Below the pieces are notes generated by a model. That model saw only the letters and a list, made by a program, of their open reading frames with translations. It made no database searches and was not told the origin of the DNA. A stretch of 64,000 nt of DNA, from NCBI GenBank assembly GCA_022764165.1, contig JALERM010000181.1, positions 52,752-116,751 of the forward strand, written 5' to 3'. Origin of the DNA: Eubacterium sp. GTDB lineage: Bacteria; Bacillota; Clostridia; Lachnospirales; Lachnospiraceae. This document shows, piece by piece, positions 26,748 through 36,851 of the stretch (the first letter of the stretch is position 1; each line of letters opens with the position of its first letter). Made by a program: the position numbers and the translations under genes.

Positions 26748-27272
26748 TATTTCTTTGAATCTTGGATAGCACGAGGTCTCCATCAGTTCAAATAACAGAG
26801 ATTCATATGAAGTCACGATGACTCCTTCCTGTATCATCCGCCGGACAGCAGTCTGTTTGTCGGAAGGTTTTCGGGAGGATACGCAGTCTTCTACAAGGAT
26901 GACTTCGTATCCGTTCTGGAGAAGGTCAAGGGCAGTCTGAAGAACACAGATATGGGTTTCGATGCCTGCCAGGATAATCTGGCGGCAGCCGGATTTCTGA
27001 ATGGTTCTCCGGATTCCTTCCTCGCCCCAGCAGCTGAAGGTACGTTTTTCCAGATAATCGGTAGTTCCGGCATAGCAGAAGATGGAAGGATCGGACATGC
27101 CCAGCCCTTTGGTATATTGCTGAGTGATCTGAATCGGAACATCCAGAATCCGCAGTCCCTGCAAGAGAATCGTTGTATTTTGAAGAAGCATAGCAGATTC
27201 ATGAATAGCCGGAAGAAGTTTTATCTGGTCGTCAATCAGAAGCGTAAGACATTGTTCTCTTTTGATTTTCAT
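26730..27272 (-). CDS. Isochorismatase-family hydrolase
   Basis: 180 residues, cysteine hydrolase of the isochorismatase/nicotinamidase superfamily. The Asp (LLIDDQIKL), Lys (YLEKRTFSCW) and nucleophile Cys (GIETHICVLQTALDL) are all present. Start at 27272 has AAAGGA a short way upstream and matches the family N-terminus; an ATG 60 bases upstream is not needed. The substrate cannot be fixed. YcaC-like unknown hydrolases share this compact layout. Divergent from the next gene. Confidence 0.85.
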   Translation of the reverse strand: MKIKREQCLTLLIDDQIKLLPAIHESAMLLQNTTILLQGLRILDVPIQITQQYTKGLGMSDPSIFCYAGTTDYLEKRTFSCWGEEGIRRTIQKSGCRQIILAGIETHICVLQTALDLLQNGYEVILVEDCVSSRKPSDKQTAVRRMIQEGVIVTSYESLLFELMETSCYPRFKEISALVK

Positions 27273-27367
27273 AATATATTTGTCCTTTTCTATATGATGA
27301 TTATACGATAACATATTTTGTATCTTTTGCATATAGTATTAAGAAAACATGCCTGCGAGGTGGATGT

Positions 27368-27805
27368 ATGCAGTATGAGCAGCCGTTTCCTTTCTATATG
27401 ACATACCCTTTCTGGTTTCCGATGGAGCAGGAGCGGGAACAGGAAAGAGATATGCAGCTGATGAAGTCTTATTATTCCCGCAAAGCGGCCCGGATACAGG
27501 AAAAAGTGGAGAGAGAATGTGACAGGATGGAATACGATGGAAGCATGATGTTTGATGAATATCCGGATAAGTTTATGATGGAACATCTTTGCAGAAAGAT
27601 TGAAAATGAAGTGCGTGAAGAGGAAGAAAGGGCATCTTTGGAAGAACAGCAAAATAACGGAGATCAGGGCGAAGTGGAGATGACAGTGAGAAGAGACGGG
27701 GATGGTCTCCGGGATCTGATTGGTGTTTTGTTGTTTAACGAAATGTTCAGGAGAAGATGCAGGCACAGAAGATGCCGGGGCAATAATAGAAGATGGCGTT
27801 TTTGA
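27368..27805 (+). CDS. Charged hypothetical protein
   Basis: 145 residues, unrecognised. The N-terminus is aromatic and proline-rich (PFPFYMTYPFWFPM), the middle is a long charged helix rich in E, R and M (likely coiled coil, residues 20-100), and the C-terminus is an Arg/Cys/Asn-rich basic tail (RRRCRHRRCRGNNRRWRF). GAGGTGG precedes the start. The basic tail suggests nucleic-acid or spore-coat-like association, but this is a guess. Confidence 0.65.
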   Translation: MQYEQPFPFYMTYPFWFPMEQEREQERDMQLMKSYYSRKAARIQEKVERECDRMEYDGSMMFDEYPDKFMMEHLCRKIENEVREEEERASLEEQQNNGDQGEVEMTVRRDGDGLRDLIGVLLFNEMFRRRCRHRRCRGNNRRWRF

Positions 27806-27871
27806 TGATTTCTTAAAAAATTCTGAAAAATAATCACGAAATGAAGAATAACAGGGCATATACAAGAAAGA

Positions 27872-27925
27872 AGTTTGCCAGTACCCAACAAAATTTTAAA
27901 ATCGGGGTATTGGCAAACTTTTTTA
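27872..27925 (+). terminator. Terminator
   Basis: AAGTTTGCCAGTACCC pairs with GGGTATTGGCAAACTT over an AT-rich loop, then TTTTAC. It ends the transcript of the preceding small gene. Confidence 0.8.
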
Positions 27926-28003
27926 CATTTTGGGTGTTGAGCTTTGATGCGAAAACTATTAGAATAGAGATGTTATATGAGTATGATCATTGGGAGAATA
28001 TAG

Positions 28004-29191
28004 ATGACAGAATTTCAACAGATTTTAGATAGATATCTGGATATCCGTCTGGTACAGATTGTGATCAGCGGTGCCAGAAAAAAAGAGGGACCATCCCGGA
28101 TTAAAATCCGGCCGGTGCTTATCAAAGATACTCTGATGTTTCAGAGTACGCAGACCGTAGGTCCCAAAGAATTCCATGCCAATCATGGAAAAGCAGAGAT
28201 CCTGCAGCTGGCAGAGCAGTGGATGTCAGAGAGTTTCCGGCAAATGCAGCTGGAAAGTGAAAAAGGAAATGTGAATGTTCTTGTTAGTAAAAAAGGCAAG
28301 TTCACCATCAAAGAAAAAAAGAATCCTCAGGGGATGCAGCAGAGCTGTTGTCAGGATGAGGCGAGAAGAAAGGAAGAACTTTCGCAAAACCGTAAGAAAC
28401 GATATATCCTGGAAGAAGGGAGACCAGTGGATTTTCTGATTGATCTGGGAGTCATGACCAAGGAAGGCCGGATTGTACATGCCAGATATGATAAGTTCAG
28501 ACAAATTAACCGATTCCTCGAATTTGTGGAAGATATTTTGCCGAAGCTTGCCAGAGACAGGGAGATTACCATATTGGATTTTGGCTGTGGAAAGTCCTAT
28601 CTTACCTTTGCCATGTATTATTATCTGCATGAATTGCAGCAGTATGATGTGCGGATTATCGGACTGGATCTGAAAGAAGATGTGATTGAGACCTGCAGCC
28701 GTCTGGCAGAAAAGTATGGGTATGAAAAGCTTCGTTTTTACCAGGGAGATATTGCCTCTTATGAAGGGGTGAATCAGGTAGATATGGTGGTTACTCTGTA
28801 TGCCTGTGATACTGCCACAGATTTTGCACTGGCGAAGGCAGTAAGTTGGGGAGCTTCTGTGATTTTGTCGGTGCCCTGCTGTCAGCATGAGTTGAATGGG
28901 CAGATTACATCTGAAGTAATGGCACCGGTCTTTCAGTATGGCGTTTTGAAGGAACGCATTGCGGCACTGATGACGGACGGTCTGCGGGCACAGATGTTGG
29001 AGCTGGCAGGATATGATACGCAGATTCTTGAGTTTATCGATATGGAACATACGCCCAAGAATCTTTTGATACGTGCGGTTTATACGGGGAAGAAGAAGGA
29101 GAATGAAGGGAAGCTGCGGGCTTGTCTGGATGCGTTTTCCCTGCATCCCACATTGGAAAGCCTGCTGTTTGAAGGAGGCATAAAGGAATGA
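28004..29191 (+). CDS. SAM-dependent methyltransferase
   Basis: 395 residues. The N-terminal 150 residues are a family-specific domain (substrate-binding, contains KKGKFTIKEKKNPQG). A Rossmann-fold methyltransferase follows with DFGCGKSYLTFAMYYYL (SAM loop), GLDLKEDVIETC and the unusual VPCCQHELNGQ where other enzymes have NPP or DPP. This layout matches the PF13679-type methyltransferases of Clostridia, whose target is thought to be RNA but is not established. It overlaps the next gene by 4 bp. Confidence 0.8.
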   Translation: MTEFQQILDRYLDIRLVQIVISGARKKEGPSRIKIRPVLIKDTLMFQSTQTVGPKEFHANHGKAEILQLAEQWMSESFRQMQLESEKGNVNVLVSKKGKFTIKEKKNPQGMQQSCCQDEARRKEELSQNRKKRYILEEGRPVDFLIDLGVMTKEGRIVHARYDKFRQINRFLEFVEDILPKLARDREITILDFGCGKSYLTFAMYYYLHELQQYDVRIIGLDLKEDVIETCSRLAEKYGYEKLRFYQGDIASYEGVNQVDMVVTLYACDTATDFALAKAVSWGASVILSVPCCQHELNGQITSEVMAPVFQYGVLKERIAALMTDGLRAQMLELAGYDTQILEFIDMEHTPKNLLIRAVYTGKKKENEGKLRACLDAFSLHPTLESLLFEGGIKE

Positions 29192-31659
29192 AAAAGGGGT
29201 TTATAAAAGCGGGAGTATTATTGCTGCTGTTCGTGGCAGCCTTTGGAAGTACATCGTTATTGATTAATCGGGAAAAAACAGTAGGGACCAGGCAGATGGA
29301 GGAGCCTCAATTGCCTGTGATGTATATGGAAGTAGAAGACCTTCTGGTCAATCCCATGTATGGATATGCAAGAGAGATGGAGGAGCAGTATATTCGCGAA
29401 AGTATTACACCGCTGCCCACCGGCAGAGAACTGACCATGGTGATTGATCCAATGGAGAGTAACGTGGATACCATCGAATACCGGGTTTCTACTGCCGATG
29501 GTACAACTGTAGTGGAAAGCGGAAAAGTGGGAAAACTTACAACAGAGGGAGATTACCTGAAATCAGATTTTCAGCTGGATACGCCGATTCTGATGAATCA
29601 GGAATACACACTCCGTTTTGATGTAACATTAAAGAATGGAGAAATGTATTACTATTACACCCGCCTGCTGCAGAGAGCTGGTATCAATACGGTGCAATAT
29701 CTGAATTTCGTAGATAATTTTTATCAGAAATGTCTGAATAAAGAGACTGCAGGCGAGCTTACCAGCTATCTGGAGCCGGATGAGACAGAGACAAACAGTA
29801 CGTACGCATCATTGAATATTCATTCCAGTTTTGACAGGATTACCTGGGGACAGCTGGGAGTAAAACTGGAGCAGAAAGCGGTTCCGGTGATCAAGGATAT
29901 CAATGAAACCACCTGCAGCATGGTACTGCATTATCTGATTTCCGATGATGATGAAAATGGCAATCCTGAATATTATAACGTAACGGATTTTTACCGGATG
30001 CGCTATACTCAGTCACGTGTCAGACTCCTGGATTTCGAGAGAAAAACCCAGGAATTATATGATGGCTCCCATACAAAGCTGACCAGCGGAGGAATCAATC
30101 TGGGAATCGTGAACAAGACCATTCAGTACCAGTCCAATGCCAATTCTGACATCGTGGCATTTGTGCAGGAAGGAGAATTGTGGTCTTATAACAGAAGTGC
30201 CAATAAGACAACGCAGGTGTTCAGCTTCCGGGACGGAAGTCTTGATCAGAGAAAGAATCTGCAGCAGCACGGCATCAAGATTGTGCGTGTGGAAGAATCC
30301 GGTGATATCGATTTTGTTGTTTATGGATATATGAACAGTGATATACATGAGGGTGAGGTAGGAATCGGTGTATATCATTATGGTGCAGAAGTTAATCAGG
30401 TGGAAGAGCAGTTATTTATTCCGATGAAATCCTCTTTCGAGTATATTAAGAGCGATATGGAGCTTCTTTCTTACGTGACAAAAGATGACAGGCTTTATCT
30501 GATGCTGGAAAATAATCTGTATCAGATTGATATCAGGCAAAAGAGTTATCAGATGATTCAGGAAAATCTTCAGCCGGATTGTTTTGTCATCAGCAAAACG
30601 CAGGAAAGTATTGCGTGGATGAATGAGATGCTTGAAAATGGTTCCACTTCCATAACTGTGATGAATCTGGAAAATGGTGAAAGCTATCAGATTCAGGCCC
30701 CTGCCGGTCAGAAAATTAAGGCTTTAGGATTTATGAATGAGGATCTGGTGTATGGGCTGGCTAACGATCAGGACATCGTGACAGACAATGCAGGCAATCT
30801 GACCTTTGCGATGACTTCTATTCGCATTGCACGATTTGGAGGTGAAATCGTGAAAGAACATCACGAAGATCAGGTATGGGTCAGTGGTGTGAATCTTAAG
30901 GAGGGGCTCCTGGAGCTGCTGCGAGTAAAATGGGAGAATGGTGCTTATGTGCCGATGAACAGCGACCACATCATGAATAATCTTCAGAATAATGAAGAGA
31001 CTGTTAATATACGTCTGATTACTACCGAGAGGAAAGCTACCCAGATTGGCCTTGAGTTTGAAAAAAGTGTTGCGAACAATCATGTATTGTATGTGGTCTC
31101 TAATCTGGTGGAGCAGCAATCAATTTCTGTGCTGGAAATAGAACAGGAACGTCAGGAAAGCAATATTTATTATGTATATGCAAAAGGTAATCTGGACAGT
31201 ACCTGGAGCAGAGTCAGCGATGCCATTAACCGGGCCAATGAGCAGATGGGTGTGGTACTGAACCGCCAGCAGCAATATGTGTGGGAGCGGGGAAATCGGG
31301 GTGACAGCTATCTGGCCAATACAGAAGAAGTACCTTCGGTGATATTGAGCGGAACCATAGATGAAAATACGGTGCAGCAGCTGCTTGGCGATGAGTATTC
31401 GGTGCTGAATCTGACCGGCTGCACGCTGGACAGTGTGCTTTATTTTGTAAATCAGGGAAATCCGGTGATCGCCAAAGCTTCAGGGACCTCCAATGTGGTA
31501 ATCGTGGGATACAACACATTGAATACCATATTATATTATCCGTCAACCGGAGAGCAGAAGTACTTCGGCATGCAGGACAGCACAGAGATGTTCGCACGCT
31601 GGGGCAATGTATTTATCGGATATATGGACAATATGGGAAGTCCAAGTAAAGTAGAATAG
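29188..31659 (+). CDS. Large membrane-anchored extracytoplasmic protein, unknown
   Basis: 823 residues. TM anchor at residues 5-25 and no lipobox, so the bulk is outside. The middle (about 300-600) has repeated short beta-rich segments (SDIVAFVQEGELWSYN, DRLYLMLENNLYQID, MNEDLVYGLAND), suggesting a beta-propeller-like sensor or scaffold. The last 130 residues look like a C39-type cysteine-protease fold (TLDSVLYFVNQGNPVIA, TILYYPSTG) but the catalytic Cys/His are not evident, so it may be a non-catalytic binding domain. It is coupled to the methyltransferase gene by a 4-bp overlap and followed closely by the M29 aminopeptidase. Confidence 0.7.
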   Translation: MKKGFIKAGVLLLLFVAAFGSTSLLINREKTVGTRQMEEPQLPVMYMEVEDLLVNPMYGYAREMEEQYIRESITPLPTGRELTMVIDPMESNVDTIEYRVSTADGTTVVESGKVGKLTTEGDYLKSDFQLDTPILMNQEYTLRFDVTLKNGEMYYYYTRLLQRAGINTVQYLNFVDNFYQKCLNKETAGELTSYLEPDETETNSTYASLNIHSSFDRITWGQLGVKLEQKAVPVIKDINETTCSMVLHYLISDDDENGNPEYYNVTDFYRMRYTQSRVRLLDFERKTQELYDGSHTKLTSGGINLGIVNKTIQYQSNANSDIVAFVQEGELWSYNRSANKTTQVFSFRDGSLDQRKNLQQHGIKIVRVEESGDIDFVVYGYMNSDIHEGEVGIGVYHYGAEVNQVEEQLFIPMKSSFEYIKSDMELLSYVTKDDRLYLMLENNLYQIDIRQKSYQMIQENLQPDCFVISKTQESIAWMNEMLENGSTSITVMNLENGESYQIQAPAGQKIKALGFMNEDLVYGLANDQDIVTDNAGNLTFAMTSIRIARFGGEIVKEHHEDQVWVSGVNLKEGLLELLRVKWENGAYVPMNSDHIMNNLQNNEETVNIRLITTERKATQIGLEFEKSVANNHVLYVVSNLVEQQSISVLEIEQERQESNIYYVYAKGNLDSTWSRVSDAINRANEQMGVVLNRQQQYVWERGNRGDSYLANTEEVPSVILSGTIDENTVQQLLGDEYSVLNLTGCTLDSVLYFVNQGNPVIAKASGTSNVVIVGYNTLNTILYYPSTGEQKYFGMQDSTEMFARWGNVFIGYMDNMGSPSKVE

Positions 31660-31672
31660 AGGAGAAAGAAAA

Positions 31673-32788
31673 ATGGATGAAAGAATTGTAAAACTTGCCA
31701 GAGGTCTGGTTAACCACTCGATGAAGGTAAAGGAAAATGATAAAGTATATATTCACTATGTGGGACAGGATACAGAACCCCTGGCCCGCCAGCTTGTGAA
31801 AGAGGTATATGCGGCAAAAGGTGTTCCGTTCGTACATTATACGGAGCCAAGACTGCAGAGAGAAATGCTGATGCATGCCACCAGAGAGCAGCTGGAACTG
31901 ATGGCCAGGATTGATTCTATGGAAATGGATGAGATGGACTGTTATGTGGGAATTCGCGGCGCAGATAATGCAGCTGAACTGTCTGATGTGCCTGCCGATA
32001 AGATGTCCCTGTACGATACCTGCTATAATATACCGGTTCATCATGAGCGCAGAGTCGCCCATACCCGCTGGGTAGTGCTTCGCTATCCCAATTCTGCCAT
32101 GGCACAGCTTTCCAATATGAGCAGGGAAGCTTTTGAAGACTTTTACTATGATGTATGTACCATGGATTATGAAAAAATGGGAAAAGCCATGGAGCATCTG
32201 GTAGATTATATGAACCGTACAGACAAGGTGCGTCTGGTGGGTCCGGGAACAGACCTGACATTTTCCATCAAAGATATTCCGGCGATTGCCTGTGCAGGTG
32301 AGGCCAATATTCCCGACGGAGAAGTCTATACAGCACCGGTACGTGAATCTGTCAATGGTGTCATCACGTACAATACCCCATCACCGATGAATGGATTTAC
32401 GTATGAGAATGTGTGCCTGAAGTTTGAAAATGGAAAAATCGTAGAGGCAACAGCTAATGATACGGAGAAAATCAATAAAATTTTTGACACAGACGAAGGG
32501 GCTCGCTATGTGGGAGAATTTGCTATCGGAGTCAATCCGTATATCCTGAAGCCGATGAAAGATATTTTATTTGATGAGAAGATCTGCGGTTCCATCCATT
32601 TTACTCCGGGATGCTGCTATGATGACGCCTATAACGGCAACCATTCTGCCATTCACTGGGACCTGGTTATGATTCAGAGACCGGAGTACGGCGGAGGAGA
32701 AATGTATTTTGATGATGTGCTGGTTCGCAAAGATGGAAGATTTGTTGTTTCGGAGCTGGAGTGCCTGAATCCGGAAATGTTGGTGTAA
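31673..32788 (+). CDS. M29-family aminopeptidase
   Basis: 371 residues, thermophilic aminopeptidase/AmpS family, two-metal cytosolic exopeptidase that releases N-terminal residues from peptides. Features: N-terminal ERIVKLARGLVNHSMKVKEN, PRLQREML, central GEANIPDGEVYTAP, then metal and catalytic residues in GEFAIGVNP, GSIHFTPG and NHSAIHWDLV. Slightly shorter than the roughly 410-residue reference enzymes. RBS GGAGAAAG at 31661-31668. Confidence 0.9.
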   Translation: MDERIVKLARGLVNHSMKVKENDKVYIHYVGQDTEPLARQLVKEVYAAKGVPFVHYTEPRLQREMLMHATREQLELMARIDSMEMDEMDCYVGIRGADNAAELSDVPADKMSLYDTCYNIPVHHERRVAHTRWVVLRYPNSAMAQLSNMSREAFEDFYYDVCTMDYEKMGKAMEHLVDYMNRTDKVRLVGPGTDLTFSIKDIPAIACAGEANIPDGEVYTAPVRESVNGVITYNTPSPMNGFTYENVCLKFENGKIVEATANDTEKINKIFDTDEGARYVGEFAIGVNPYILKPMKDILFDEKICGSIHFTPGCCYDDAYNGNHSAIHWDLVMIQRPEYGGGEMYFDDVLVRKDGRFVVSELECLNPEMLV

Positions 32789-32790
32789 TC

Positions 32791-32819
32791 TTGAACTTAA
32801 CAGGGAAAAATGATACAAT
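32791..32819 (+). promoter_or_regulatory. Promoter of asnS
   Basis: TTGAAC (32791-32796), 17-bp spacer, TACAAT (32814-32819), 33 bp before the asnS start. No T-box-like leader fits in this space. Confidence 0.7.
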
Positions 32820-32852
32820 AGGAAGAAATTGGAGTCAGGGAGGAAAATTGTG

Positions 32853-34244
32853 ATGCAGTTGACTACTGTCAGAGAAATTTATAAGAACAGAGAAGCATAT
32901 CTGGATAAAGAAATAACGGTTGGAGGATGGGTACGCAGCGTACGCGATTCCAAAACCTTTGGATTTATTGTACTGCATGATGGTACATTTTTTGAAACAT
33001 TACAGGTGGTTTATCATGACAATATGGAGAACTTTGCAGAAGTCTCCAAACTGAATGTGGGGGCAGCAATCATTGTAAAAGGAACATTGGTGGCTACACC
33101 ACAGGCAAAGCAGCCATTTGAGATTCAGGCATCGGAAGTGAGTGTGGAAGGTGTTTCCGCACCGGATTATCCATTGCAGAAAAAACGCCACAGTATGGAA
33201 TATCTGAGAACAGTATCCCATCTGCGTCCGAGAACCAACACGTTTCAGGCTGTTTTCAGAGTACGTTCTCTGATCGCCTATGCTATTCACAAGTTCTTCC
33301 AGGAAAGAGGATTTGTGTATGTACACACCCCGCTGATTACCGGCAGTGACTGTGAAGGTGCAGGCGAGATGTTCCAGGTAACAACCATGGATCTGAACAA
33401 TATTCCAAAAACAAAAGAGGGAGAAATAGATTTTTCCAAAGATTTCTTTGGAAAAGCAACCAACCTGACCGTAAGCGGACAGCTGAACGGTGAGACTTAT
33501 GCACAGGCATTCCGCAATATCTATACTTTCGGACCTACCTTCCGTGCAGAGAATTCCAACACCACCCGCCACGCTGCAGAATTCTGGATGATTGAGCCGG
33601 AAATCGCTTTTGCGGATCTGGAAGACGACATGATTCTGGCAGAATCCATGCTGAAGTATATTATCCGCTATGTGCTGGAAAATGCTCCGGAAGAGATGAA
33701 CTTCTTTAACTCTTTTATTGACAAGGGACTTCTGGACCGTCTGAATAATGTTGTGAATTCCGAATTTGCCCATGTAACCTATACAGAGGCCATCGATATT
33801 CTCAGCAAGAACAACGACAAGTTTGAATATAAAGTATCCTGGGGATGCGATCTGCAGACAGAACATGAAAGATACCTTACTGAGCAGGTATTCAAGCGTC
33901 CGGTATTTGTTACGGATTATCCGAAGGAGATTAAGGCATTCTATATGAAGCTGAATGAGGACGGAAAGACAGTGGCAGCTGTGGATTGTCTTGTTCCGGG
34001 AATTGGTGAAATCATCGGAGGAAGCCAGAGAGAGGATGACTACGACAAGCTGGTACAGCGTATGGATGAGCTGGGACTGAAGAAGGAAGATTATGATTTC
34101 TATCTCGACCTGAGAAAATACGGAAGTACCAGACATGCAGGATTTGGTCTTGGGTTTGAGCGCTGCGTGATGTATCTGACCGGTATGAGTAACATCCGTG
34201 ACGTGATTCCATTCCCCAGAACCGTAAATAACTGCGATTTATAA
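32853..34244 (+). CDS. asnS: Asparaginyl-tRNA synthetase
   Basis: 463 residues, class IIb aminoacyl-tRNA synthetase that charges tRNA-Asn. N-terminal OB-fold anticodon domain ([20 protein letters not shown]), motif 2 [20 protein letters not shown], and motif 3 [20 protein letters not shown], with the Asn-type ending [16 protein letters not shown] 32853 has GGGAGG 9 bases upstream; a TTG at 32829 is in frame but unneeded. Direct asparaginylation means the cell need not rely only on GatCAB for Asn-tRNA. Confidence 0.96.
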   Translation: MQLTTVREIYKNREAYLDKEITVGGWVRSVRDSKTFGFIVLHDGTFFETLQVVYHDNMENFAEVSKLNVGAAIIVKGTLVATPQAKQPFEIQASEVSVEGVSAPDYPLQKKRHSMEYLRTVSHLRPRTNTFQAVFRVRSLIAYAIHKFFQERGFVYVHTPLITGSDCEGAGEMFQVTTMDLNNIPKTKEGEIDFSKDFFGKATNLTVSGQLNGETYAQAFRNIYTFGPTFRAENSNTTRHAAEFWMIEPEIAFADLEDDMILAESMLKYIIRYVLENAPEEMNFFNSFIDKGLLDRLNNVVNSEFAHVTYTEAIDILSKNNDKFEYKVSWGCDLQTEHERYLTEQVFKRPVFVTDYPKEIKAFYMKLNEDGKTVAAVDCLVPGIGEIIGGSQREDDYDKLVQRMDELGLKKEDYDFYLDLRKYGSTRHAGFGLGFERCVMYLTGMSNIRDVIPFPRTVNNCDL

Positions 34245-34256
34245 TCAGGAGAATTT

Positions 34257-35300
34257 ATGCGATTTATTCATATTGCAGATGTACATTTGGGGGCAGTTCC
34301 GGATTCGGGCTGCCCCTGGAGTGCCTATAGAGAAAAAGAAATATGGGAAACTTTCCGGAAAGTGATAGAACTTGCGGGAAATGAAAAAACGGATCTTCTG
34401 TTGATTGCCGGCGATTTTTTCCATCGTCAGCCGTTGGTGCGGGAAGTACGGGAGGTCAACTACCTGTTTTCCACGATTCCCCACACGCAGGTGGTCTGGA
34501 TGGCAGGAAATCATGATTATATAAAGAAGGACTCTGCCTACAGAAAAATCCAGTGGAATGATAATGTACATGGATTTTTCAGCCAGGAACCTGATGTGAT
34601 TTATCTGCCGGACTGTAAGACGTGGGTATATGGGTTCAGCTATGAACAGAGGGAAATCCGGGAAAATCTGTATCAAGGTATCCGGCCAAATGGAAAACCG
34701 GGGTATCATATTCTGCTTGCTCATGGTGGAGATGAAAAACATATCCCTATCAAACCGGAGGATGGTGCGGCATTTGACTATGCGGCGCTGGGACATATCC
34801 ATAAGCAGGGAATATTGATACCGAATCAGATGGCTTACGCAGGTGCACTGGAGCCGCTGGACAGGAACCATGAGGGAAAGCACGGTTTGATCAAAGGAGA
34901 AATCCGGGATGGTCGGACACAGATTCAGTTCGTGCCTTTTGCCTGTCGGTCTTATGTGGATCTGGAAATCTGGAGCGATGCGACGATGACCCAGAGTGAA
35001 CTGGAACAGATCGTGAGAGAACGAATCTATCAGCAGGGGAAAAACAATATATACCGCATCCATATCAAAGGCCATCGGAGCCCGGATCTGGATTTTGATT
35101 TGCAGAGACTCTATGAATTGGGAAATGTGGTGGAGGCGGTGGATGAGACATTGCCCTATTATCAGCTGGAAAAATTGAGGAAGCAGCAGGAAGGAACCAT
35201 TATTGGCGAATACATTGACTGCTTTGAAGGAAAAGAAGAAATCATAGAACGAAAAGCATTATTTTATGGCCTGCAGGCTCTGATGGAAACAGAATTATGA
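34257..35300 (+). CDS. YhaO/SbcD-like DNA repair exonuclease
   Basis: 347 residues with a calcineurin-type nuclease domain: DVHLG (residues 7-11), GDFFHRQ, GNHDY, AHGGDE, GHIHKQ. The C-terminal 120 residues form the cap/partner-binding region. It is coupled (4-bp overlap) to an SMC-like ATPase, as in sbcDC and B. subtilis yhaO-yhaN, where the pair processes DNA ends. The order and the partner's type favour YhaO. RBS is weak (AGGAGA 34247-34252). Confidence 0.85.
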   Translation: MRFIHIADVHLGAVPDSGCPWSAYREKEIWETFRKVIELAGNEKTDLLLIAGDFFHRQPLVREVREVNYLFSTIPHTQVVWMAGNHDYIKKDSAYRKIQWNDNVHGFFSQEPDVIYLPDCKTWVYGFSYEQREIRENLYQGIRPNGKPGYHILLAHGGDEKHIPIKPEDGAAFDYAALGHIHKQGILIPNQMAYAGALEPLDRNHEGKHGLIKGEIRDGRTQIQFVPFACRSYVDLEIWSDATMTQSELEQIVRERIYQQGKNNIYRIHIKGHRSPDLDFDLQRLYELGNVVEAVDETLPYYQLEKLRKQQEGTIIGEYIDCFEGKEEIIERKALFYGLQALMETEL

Positions 35301-36841
35301 GATTGACATATTTGTGGATTCAACGATTTGGAAAACTGAAAGAGAGGGAATTTTTCCTTCAGGACGGTATCAATATCATTTATGGTGCCAATGAAAGCGG
35401 GAAATCAACACTCCATTCTTTTATCAGGGGAATGTTGTTTGGAATGCCCAGATACCGCGGCCGGGCCTCAAAGACGGACCCTTATACCCGGTACGAACCC
35501 TGGGAAAGACCGGCGGACTATGCCGGAAGCATGAAATTTATCACCGGCGGTAAAGAATTTCGGATTGACCGTAATTTTTATAAAAATGATGTGCGGGAGT
35601 ATTTTGTCTGTGAAACTGACGGGGAACAGCTTTCCCTTGCCCATGGAGATCTGGAAGCTTTGCTCGGCGGAATGAGCGAAAATATTTATGATAATACCGT
35701 TTCCATCGGTCAGCTGCGCAGTGAGACGGATGAAGGAATGGTGCAGGAACTGCAGAATTATATGGCCAATTTTGAAGGTGCCGGCTCCGGGGATGTGGAT
35801 GTACAGCAGGCAGTACAGCGTTTGAAAAAGAAGAAGAAAGAATGGGAGTCCAGAAAACAGGAGCAGGAAATCCGAAGGCAAAGACAGCTGGAAGAGATGG
35901 ATCGTCAGATACAATATATCAGCCAGGAGAGAGACGGACTGGAAAACCAGTTGGAAAATCTGCAGAAAGAAAAGATAACTGTGGGGAATCCGGTAAAGAA
36001 ATTACCACGATTACACCGACAGAGGAAACCAGAGCAGAGTTTTCAGAAAAAGCTTCAGCGGCCGGTGCTGGCAATACTGGCAGGAATCTTGTTGTTCTGG
36101 CTGGCATCCCGTATGGAGATGGAGACCCTGATGACACCGCTGCTTCTGGTGATTTTCTTCGGTGTTATACTGATTCTCGGCGGAGTATTTGAACTCATCG
36201 ATCTGAGCCGTGAAAAACGAAATGGTGGAATTGAGGAAAAGCCTGTGCCGCTGCAGTTATTATTAAGCCGTATGCAGGGCAGGGAGGAAGAACTTCAGCA
36301 GCAGGTACAGGAAAAGACTACGGTATTGCAGAATCTGAAAGAAAACAGAGAAGAGTTGATGGCTGATACAGAGGAGATCAGCGGCTGTGATACGGAGATT
36401 AAAAGTCTGGACCTTGCTGTCGAGACTCTCTCCCGTTTGTCTGGAACCATGAAAATCCGTATCGGGCATAAGCTTCAGAAGCGTATGGAAGACATTCTCA
36501 GCGACATGACAGAAGGAAAATACAATCATATTTCGATGGATGAAAATATGAAGGTTACACTATACGAAAGAAATAGGCCTGTCGCCTTATATCAGGTGAG
36601 CCGGGGAACGGTAGAGCAGGTGTATTTTGCTCTTCGGATGGCTGTCAGTGAAATTTTATGCGAGGAATGTATGCCGGTTCTTCTGGATGATGTATTTGCC
36701 ATGTATGATGAAGAACGGCTTCGTCAGACATTGCGGTGGCTGCATCAGAGAGGAGGTCAGACGGTGATTTTCACCTGCCATAAAAGGGAGATGGAAATAC
36801 TGCGTCAGGAAGGGATACCGGTTCATGTGATTGAGATGTAG
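35297..36841 (+). CDS. Short YhaN-like SMC-type ATPase with membrane hairpin
   Basis: 514 residues, about half the length of typical YhaN/SbcC. The N-terminal AAA_27-like head has Walker [10 protein letters not shown] (near residue 31) and the Q-loop region [10 protein letters not shown] short coiled coil is interrupted by two hydrophobic helices (about 255-305: [27 protein letters not shown]). The C-terminal head follows, with signature [13 protein letters not shown] and Walker [14 protein letters not shown]. The membrane hairpin in the arm implies a membrane-tethered DNA-end-processing complex with the upstream nuclease. No frameshift is seen, so the short form looks genuine. Confidence 0.8.
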   Translation: MRLTYLWIQRFGKLKEREFFLQDGINIIYGANESGKSTLHSFIRGMLFGMPRYRGRASKTDPYTRYEPWERPADYAGSMKFITGGKEFRIDRNFYKNDVREYFVCETDGEQLSLAHGDLEALLGGMSENIYDNTVSIGQLRSETDEGMVQELQNYMANFEGAGSGDVDVQQAVQRLKKKKKEWESRKQEQEIRRQRQLEEMDRQIQYISQERDGLENQLENLQKEKITVGNPVKKLPRLHRQRKPEQSFQKKLQRPVLAILAGILLFWLASRMEMETLMTPLLLVIFFGVILILGGVFELIDLSREKRNGGIEEKPVPLQLLLSRMQGREEELQQQVQEKTTVLQNLKENREELMADTEEISGCDTEIKSLDLAVETLSRLSGTMKIRIGHKLQKRMEDILSDMTEGKYNHISMDENMKVTLYERNRPVALYQVSRGTVEQVYFALRMAVSEILCEECMPVLLDDVFAMYDEERLRQTLRWLHQRGGQTVIFTCHKREMEILRQEGIPVHVIEM

Positions 36842-36851
36842 GAGGAAAAAT

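Noticed and set aside
33000..34136. 378-codon open frame on the minus strand
   Set aside because: Antisense of asnS.
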